DNA from: CALGKJ01 sp049322695 | GTDB lineage: Bacteria > Bacillota > Clostridia > Lutisporales > Lutisporaceae | Direction of reading: 5' to 3' | Assembly: GCA_049322695.1 (NCBI GenBank) | Contig: JBMORW010000032.1 | Span: 20,868 to 84,867 of the forward strand | Length of the DNA stretch: 64,000 nucleotides | In this document: positions 59,791-64,000 of the stretch, piece by piece | Numbering within the stretch: position 1 is the stretch's first letter | Layout of the letters: each line of letters opens with the position of its first letter | Notes under the pieces: generated by a model | Told to the model about the DNA's origin: nothing | Database searches by the model: none | The model's input: only the letters and a program-made list of their open reading frames with translations | Made by a program: the position numbers and the translations under genes

Positions 59791-62037
59791 ATGGAAAAGC
59801 ATTCTGATTTATTGGTTTTGGAACTGGAAAACAGAAACCTGAAGCAGCTGCCGGAGTATTTGTCCGACTGTGTCAGCTTAAGGGTTTTGAAGCTGAAAGG
59901 TAACCATATAGAGGAGCTCCCTGCATGGTTGGAAGGACTTAAAGATCTGACAGTGCTGGATTTATCAGACAACAGACTTAACGACCTTTCGTCTTCGATT
60001 AAGCTTATAAGTAAGCTCTCCAAGCTCGAAGTTCTGAAGCTTGGCAGGGAGACTGATTATATAAACAGTGATAACTACTTTCTGGATTGCATAAGGACTA
60101 ACGTAAAAAAAGAGTGTGTTACAGCTAAAGACCATATACCCTATGAAATTACCTCGCTGAAAAATCTGAAAAAGCTTGACATAAAAGGTCTTGGGCTGAC
60201 TGAGCTCCCTGAATGGCTGTCTGAACTCCATATGCTGGAGGAGCTGGATTTCAGCAATAATGAGATAGCAATCATACCTGAGAGCATTGTCAAGCTCAAT
60301 AACCTTACGGACAGAGGCTTCAAACCCGACAACAATCCGCTTTCCAGACCTCCTGTCAGCATAGCAAAGAAGGGTTTGCAGGAAATAAGGAATTATTACA
60401 GTGCTGCAGGTAAAGGCAGTGAAGAAGAAAGATTCACTAAATGGAATCAAGCAAAGATAGTGCTTGTAGGCAGAGGTACAGTAGGTAAGACTACGCTGCG
60501 TTCGGCAATACTGGATAGACCAGGTAAAGTAGACGTCACTATGACCAGAGGTGTTGAAATAGTTGATTGGCCATTTGAGCTTGAAGGCAAAAAATACTAT
60601 ACAAAAATATGGGATTTCGGAGGACAGGATATATACTATACCCTTCATGAACTGTTTGTTACCAAGAATACCTTGTATTTGTATGTGTGGGAGTCAAGAA
60701 GTCTTGAGGGTAATGAAGAATTCATGCACAAGTACTGGCTCAACGATATTAAGACTCTGGGAGGTAACAGTCCTGCCATAATGATACAAAATAAGGTTGA
60801 CGAATATAAAACAGAGATTTCCAGAACCCAATATAAGGAAAGCTTTGATAATATAGTTGGATTTCATGATGTCAGTGCAATCACCGGAATAGGAGTGGAT
60901 GTACTGAAAGATGAAATCAAAAAACATATCCCTCTGTTGAAGCATATGAAGGAAGATGTCCCCATAGGATATATAAGGGTAAAAGAGAAGCTTGAGCAGC
61001 TGGAGAAGAAAGGCAGCAGCTATATTGAGTACAGCAAATATCTGGATATTTGCAAAAGCTTTGAACTTAACCAGGAGGAAGCCCGAACTCTGGCAGAACA
61101 CCTAAATGATATAGGTGTGGTGCTTTTTAACGGGCATGATACGGTCATACTGAATCCAACCTGGGCTACTGGCGCCTTTTACAAGCTTATTGACAGCTCC
61201 TTCCTTGATATAAACAAGGGCTATTTCGCTCTGGAGGATTTGCCGAATATTTGGGATGATAGGGATAAGTACCCATTAAACAAGCATGAATTCCTTATTA
61301 ATCTTTTATGTGAATATAATTACTGCTTTGAAGACAGGGAGAACAAAAAGTTTGTCATACCTGAAAGGCTTCCTGTAAATCAACCTTCTGACTTAAAGCT
61401 GTTGCATAAAAGCAAGTTGATAAGAGAATATCTCTATCATCACATGCCTAAGGGAACCTTTTCCAAAATCATATCAAGACTGGTGCTTGAAATGCATAAG
61501 GAAAAAAGAAAGAGCAGAATACTAGCCATGGAATATTGGCAAAACGGCATTGATATCAGCTTTATAGATGGAGGTAATATACTTATTGTCTGTGACAGGT
61601 TGAATTCAAGAATAGCTGTTTATGCCGACAGACCCGGACTTAGAAAGAATTTTTATGAGATTCAGGATTTGCTGATTCCTGATGAGGACGATAATTTGAT
61701 AGTAAAAGAGAATGTTCCTTGTATATGCAAAGTATGTAAAGAACTGAAGGAAATAAAGGATTCAAATAGTGAAAACGATGATAAGGAAAAACTTAAAGTT
61801 CAGATGTATGATTATAATATTATCAAAAAAAGGCTTGATAATATGAGGAAGACTATTGAGTGCCACAACAGCGCTGATGATGTAGATATCATGGATTTGC
61901 TAGAGCGTCCTGACCTTGATGGTGATGATTCAGTAATGAAAGACTTTAAGGATGCATTTTCAAAAGAGTTCAGAGCTGGTGATAGAAAGCTCAGACTTGT
62001 TTTAAAGAGAAAAATGCCCAATAGTGATAACCAGTAA
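59791..62037 (+). CDS. Roco protein: LRR-Roc GTPase-COR
   Basis: 748 aa. LRR region (residues ~1-190), Roc GTPase domain with P-loop GRGTVGKT (227-234), TRGVEI switch I, DFGGQ switch II (near 276) and NKVD specificity motif (near 334), then a COR dimerisation domain (about 390-560, with ILNPTWATGAFYKLID) and a C-terminal part with CICKVC and a helical tail. No kinase domain. AAGGAGA before the ATG at 59791 favours it over ATGs at 59758 and 59770, which would overlap the LRR gene. Bacterial Roco proteins cycle between dimer and monomer with GTP; biological roles are largely unknown. Confidence 0.88.
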   Translation: MEKHSDLLVLELENRNLKQLPEYLSDCVSLRVLKLKGNHIEELPAWLEGLKDLTVLDLSDNRLNDLSSSIKLISKLSKLEVLKLGRETDYINSDNYFLDCIRTNVKKECVTAKDHIPYEITSLKNLKKLDIKGLGLTELPEWLSELHMLEELDFSNNEIAIIPESIVKLNNLTDRGFKPDNNPLSRPPVSIAKKGLQEIRNYYSAAGKGSEEERFTKWNQAKIVLVGRGTVGKTTLRSAILDRPGKVDVTMTRGVEIVDWPFELEGKKYYTKIWDFGGQDIYYTLHELFVTKNTLYLYVWESRSLEGNEEFMHKYWLNDIKTLGGNSPAIMIQNKVDEYKTEISRTQYKESFDNIVGFHDVSAITGIGVDVLKDEIKKHIPLLKHMKEDVPIGYIRVKEKLEQLEKKGSSYIEYSKYLDICKSFELNQEEARTLAEHLNDIGVVLFNGHDTVILNPTWATGAFYKLIDSSFLDINKGYFALEDLPNIWDDRDKYPLNKHEFLINLLCEYNYCFEDRENKKFVIPERLPVNQPSDLKLLHKSKLIREYLYHHMPKGTFSKIISRLVLEMHKEKRKSRILAMEYWQNGIDISFIDGGNILIVCDRLNSRIAVYADRPGLRKNFYEIQDLLIPDEDDNLIVKENVPCICKVCKELKEIKDSNSENDDKEKLKVQMYDYNIIKKRLDNMRKTIECHNSADDVDIMDLLERPDLDGDDSVMKDFKDAFSKEFRAGDRKLRLVLKRKMPNSDNQ

Positions 62038-62064
62038 AATAAAAATGATTATTGAGGTGTAGCC

Positions 62065-64000
62065 ATGGTGAATTGGAAAGCTGCTGCGGAAGCAAAGGTG
62101 ATACTGCTTGGAGAAGCAAATGTTGGTAAGACAAGCCTTGCCAGAAAGCTAGTCGATATCAACAATTCTATGACACAATCCGGTGAGGTTACCAAGGGTA
62201 TTGAAATAAATACAATAGAATGGGATTCTGAAGACCATATAAGCTATAAGGTAAACATATGGGATTTTGGAGGGCAGGACAAGTACTTTTCAGTACATAA
62301 CCTTTTTATGACCCGTAACAGTATATACATAATAGCTTGGGATCCAGTCAGAAGCGGAGGTATTGATGAATATTTCAGAGCCTGGCTTGATATGGCACGT
62401 CATTATGGAGGTGACAGTCCCATAATTGTAGTCATAAATAAGGTTGACGAGTTCAAAATGCATAACAAAAGAGATATTGGATTATATATTGAAAACAAGT
62501 ATTCAAATTTCAAGGAGCAGAATATTAAATTTGTGTATACCAGCTGCAAGGATGATACAGGTATAGATGAGCTAAAGGATAAAATAAAAGAAGCAGTACA
62601 AAGCAATGAAAGCTTTCATATGAGTAAAGACACTTACAATAAGTATAACAGCCTAAAACAACATTTAACCGGCCTAAAGAGAAGCTGCATCAATAAAGCG
62701 GATTTTGCCTGCATATGCAAGGAACAGTTTGAGATGGATGAAAATGAAGCTGCTGCAGCTTGTGAACATCTTGTATCTTGCGGCTACATACTTAATGTGG
62801 AAAAATATAATTTACTCAAGGATATACTTATAATTGACAAAAACTGGATACTCGACAATATCTACAAAGTATTGGATTATCAGCAGGGGAACTTCATATT
62901 TGATAAGGATGTCATAACAAGAAATTTACTTGGCGGCTTATTATATAATGACGTAAATGATCTTTTTTTGGTAATGAATGAAATTGGCCTGTGCTGCAGG
63001 CTTGAGGGCTCGCGGGACAGAAGGAACCTGTATTTGATACCGAATTTATTAAGCAGTGAAATTCCCCAGGAAGCAAAAAACAGGAATAAGTATCATCTGA
63101 AGCTTGTATATAAATATGATTTTGTAAAACACAGCTATTTCGGGAGCCTTATTTCAAAGCTTTATAAAAGGTGCGACGGGGAGCTTTTCTGGAACAGCGG
63201 TATATACCTCAATCATAAAAATGAAAGAGCACTGGTAGTATACGACAATCTGAATTATTCCATTAAGGTTTATGTTGAAAAGCTTGGCAGTAAGAGTATA
63301 GTTGAGTTTATCAGAGAACAGATAAATGAGCTTCATTATGAATTGGATGGTATATCGTATAGGGAGTATGTGGCATGCTGCTGCAAAAAGTGCTCTGACC
63401 TGGATACAAATGAGGATGATATAAGCAAGTATGATATAAACATGCTTTCAGGAAGATTGGCATCAGGCAGGGATTACATACCCTGCTATCAGGGGGATGA
63501 GGACGTGAGTCTGGAGCTTTTAAAAAGAGGCGTAGACATAGATAATGCTGTCTCTGTCAAATTTATTTTTCTCTGCTACTCACATGATGACAATGAAAGA
63601 AATATACAGGAAAATATCCACTGGATCGATGAGATTAGAAAGGAGCTGGAAAAGGAAACTACCGAAATAGAGAAAACCTTTGAAAACATAATAATAGACG
63701 TATGGTATGACGGACATATACCATCAGGGGTACTTTGGGATAAGAAAATCAGAGGTAAGATAGAATCTTCACATATGGCAGTGCTTATGATCAGCGACAA
63801 TTTCTTTAAGTCGCCTTATATTAATGAAGTGGAGCTTCCCTTGATAATGGATAAGTTTGATAAAGGAGAGCTCAGCTGTCATGTAGTACTGCTGCGGAAG
63901 TGTGATATTGACGAAAAGGTAAACAGACTCCAGTTTACTCATGACAGAAACCAACCTCTGGCAGGGGATATAGACAACAGATATTCTATGTATAAAAGAA
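62065..64000 (+). CDS. Roc GTPase-COR-TIR protein, 3' end outside window
   Basis: 645 codons are visible and the frame is still open at the window end. Roc domain with P-loop GEANVGKTS (16-24), IWDFGGQDKYF switch II and INKVDEF near residue 125; COR region about 190-400; a Cys-rich CCCKKC motif near 455; and from about residue 498 a TIR domain (FIFLCYSHDDNERN, DVWYDGHIPSGVLWDKKI, ISDNFFKSPYINEVELP). The Glu of INEVEL is the candidate NADase residue. There is no LRR part; the neighbouring LRR-Roc-COR protein is a close relative and may supply it. GAGGTG precedes the ATG. TIR suggests NAD+ depletion or signal-nucleotide synthesis on activation (inference). Confidence 0.87.
   Translation, partial: MVNWKAAAEAKVILLGEANVGKTSLARKLVDINNSMTQSGEVTKGIEINTIEWDSEDHISYKVNIWDFGGQDKYFSVHNLFMTRNSIYIIAWDPVRSGGIDEYFRAWLDMARHYGGDSPIIVVINKVDEFKMHNKRDIGLYIENKYSNFKEQNIKFVYTSCKDDTGIDELKDKIKEAVQSNESFHMSKDTYNKYNSLKQHLTGLKRSCINKADFACICKEQFEMDENEAAAACEHLVSCGYILNVEKYNLLKDILIIDKNWILDNIYKVLDYQQGNFIFDKDVITRNLLGGLLYNDVNDLFLVMNEIGLCCRLEGSRDRRNLYLIPNLLSSEIPQEAKNRNKYHLKLVYKYDFVKHSYFGSLISKLYKRCDGELFWNSGIYLNHKNERALVVYDNLNYSIKVYVEKLGSKSIVEFIREQINELHYELDGISYREYVACCCKKCSDLDTNEDDISKYDINMLSGRLASGRDYIPCYQGDEDVSLELLKRGVDIDNAVSVKFIFLCYSHDDNERNIQENIHWIDEIRKELEKETTEIEKTFENIIIDVWYDGHIPSGVLWDKKIRGKIESSHMAVLMISDNFFKSPYINEVELPLIMDKFDKGELSCHVVLLRKCDIDEKVNRLQFTHDRNQPLAGDIDNRYSMYKR

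Noticed and set aside
59965..60648. 227-codon open frame on the minus strand
   Set aside because: Antisense to the LRR-Roc-COR gene; no family likeness, and the sense strand shows clear Roco motifs.
58653..64000. Kinase domain in the Roco proteins, as in LRRK2
   Set aside because: No protein-kinase motifs in either Roco protein; one ends after COR and the other carries TIR instead.
1..64000. tRNA or rRNA genes, CRISPR arrays, insertion sequences, prophage genes
   Set aside because: No spaced direct repeats, no transposase or integrase frames and no tRNA-like cloverleaf were noticed while reading; a dedicated search could still find a short RNA gene.

Overview
The window looks like chromosomal DNA of an AT-rich, anaerobic, Gram-positive Clostridia-type bacterium. 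The signs are strong GGAGG-like ribosome binding sites, several TTG starts, tightly packed operons, U-tailed hairpin terminators, a SecA2-type ATPase, a clostridial-type PRPP synthetase and PepT. I cannot name the genus. I see no rRNA, tRNA, insertion sequence, prophage or CRISPR array.

Region 1 (1-32 kb) is mostly metabolism and transport. It starts inside a PRPP synthetase gene, followed by a GNAT acetyltransferase, a trans-sulfuration PLP enzyme and two alpha/beta hydrolases. A PAS-sigma54 activator sits next to a good -24/-12 promoter. That promoter drives livHMGF, a periplasmic-binding lipoprotein, a FabH-like thiolase-fold enzyme and a CoA transferase, which together suggest uptake and CoA-dependent metabolism of an unknown acid. 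Further on are DUF1385, a DHH phosphoesterase, a 2-hydroxyacid dehydrogenase, a SecA2-like ATPase, pepT, an MMPL/RND transporter with its TetR regulator, glutamate dehydrogenase, an MBL hydrolase, a MerR regulator behind a 19-bp-spacer promoter, a DUF4230 protein, a stand-alone Cache-domain protein, an NhaC antiporter and a Gfo/Idh oxidoreductase.

Region 2 (32.3-45.3 kb) is a complete-looking sulfoquinovose gene cluster of the sulfo-transketolase type. It encodes a YihQ-like sulfoquinovosidase with all the sulfonate-recognition residues, a fucose/arabinose-isomerase-like SQ isomerase, a split transketolase (SqwG/SqwH), an RpiB-like SqwI whose phosphate-binding residues are altered, an iron-type alcohol dehydrogenase (SqwF), a TauE-type exporter, a sugar ABC importer without its own ATPase, a ROK repressor and a DUF4867 protein of unknown role. 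The predicted flow is SQ glycoside -> SQ -> sulfofructose -> two transketolase cuts -> sulfoacetaldehyde -> isethionate, exported by TauE. Two near-identical 23-bp inverted repeats, just upstream of the two main promoters, are probable ROK operators.

Region 3 (45.9-64 kb) is an accessory island that looks like conflict or stress signalling. Its first part encodes three coiled-coil proteins (one membrane-bound), a secreted zinc phospholipase C-like protein, a tandem AAA+ ATPase with a dead first module, two WYL-domain regulators and a DUF1292 protein. Its second part has two divergent arms. The minus arm encodes a SLOG-transmembrane protein, a free RyR domain, and an 869-residue RelA/SpoT synthetase-TPR-SLOG-RyR fusion. 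The plus arm encodes an LRR protein with an exact 116-residue internal duplication, an LRR-Roc-COR protein and a Roc-COR-TIR protein cut by the window end. The combination of an alarmone-type synthetase, nucleotide sensors (SLOG, RyR), a membrane effector candidate and Roco/TIR signalling proteins is the best candidate here for an undescribed system. Its function is inferred from domain architecture only.
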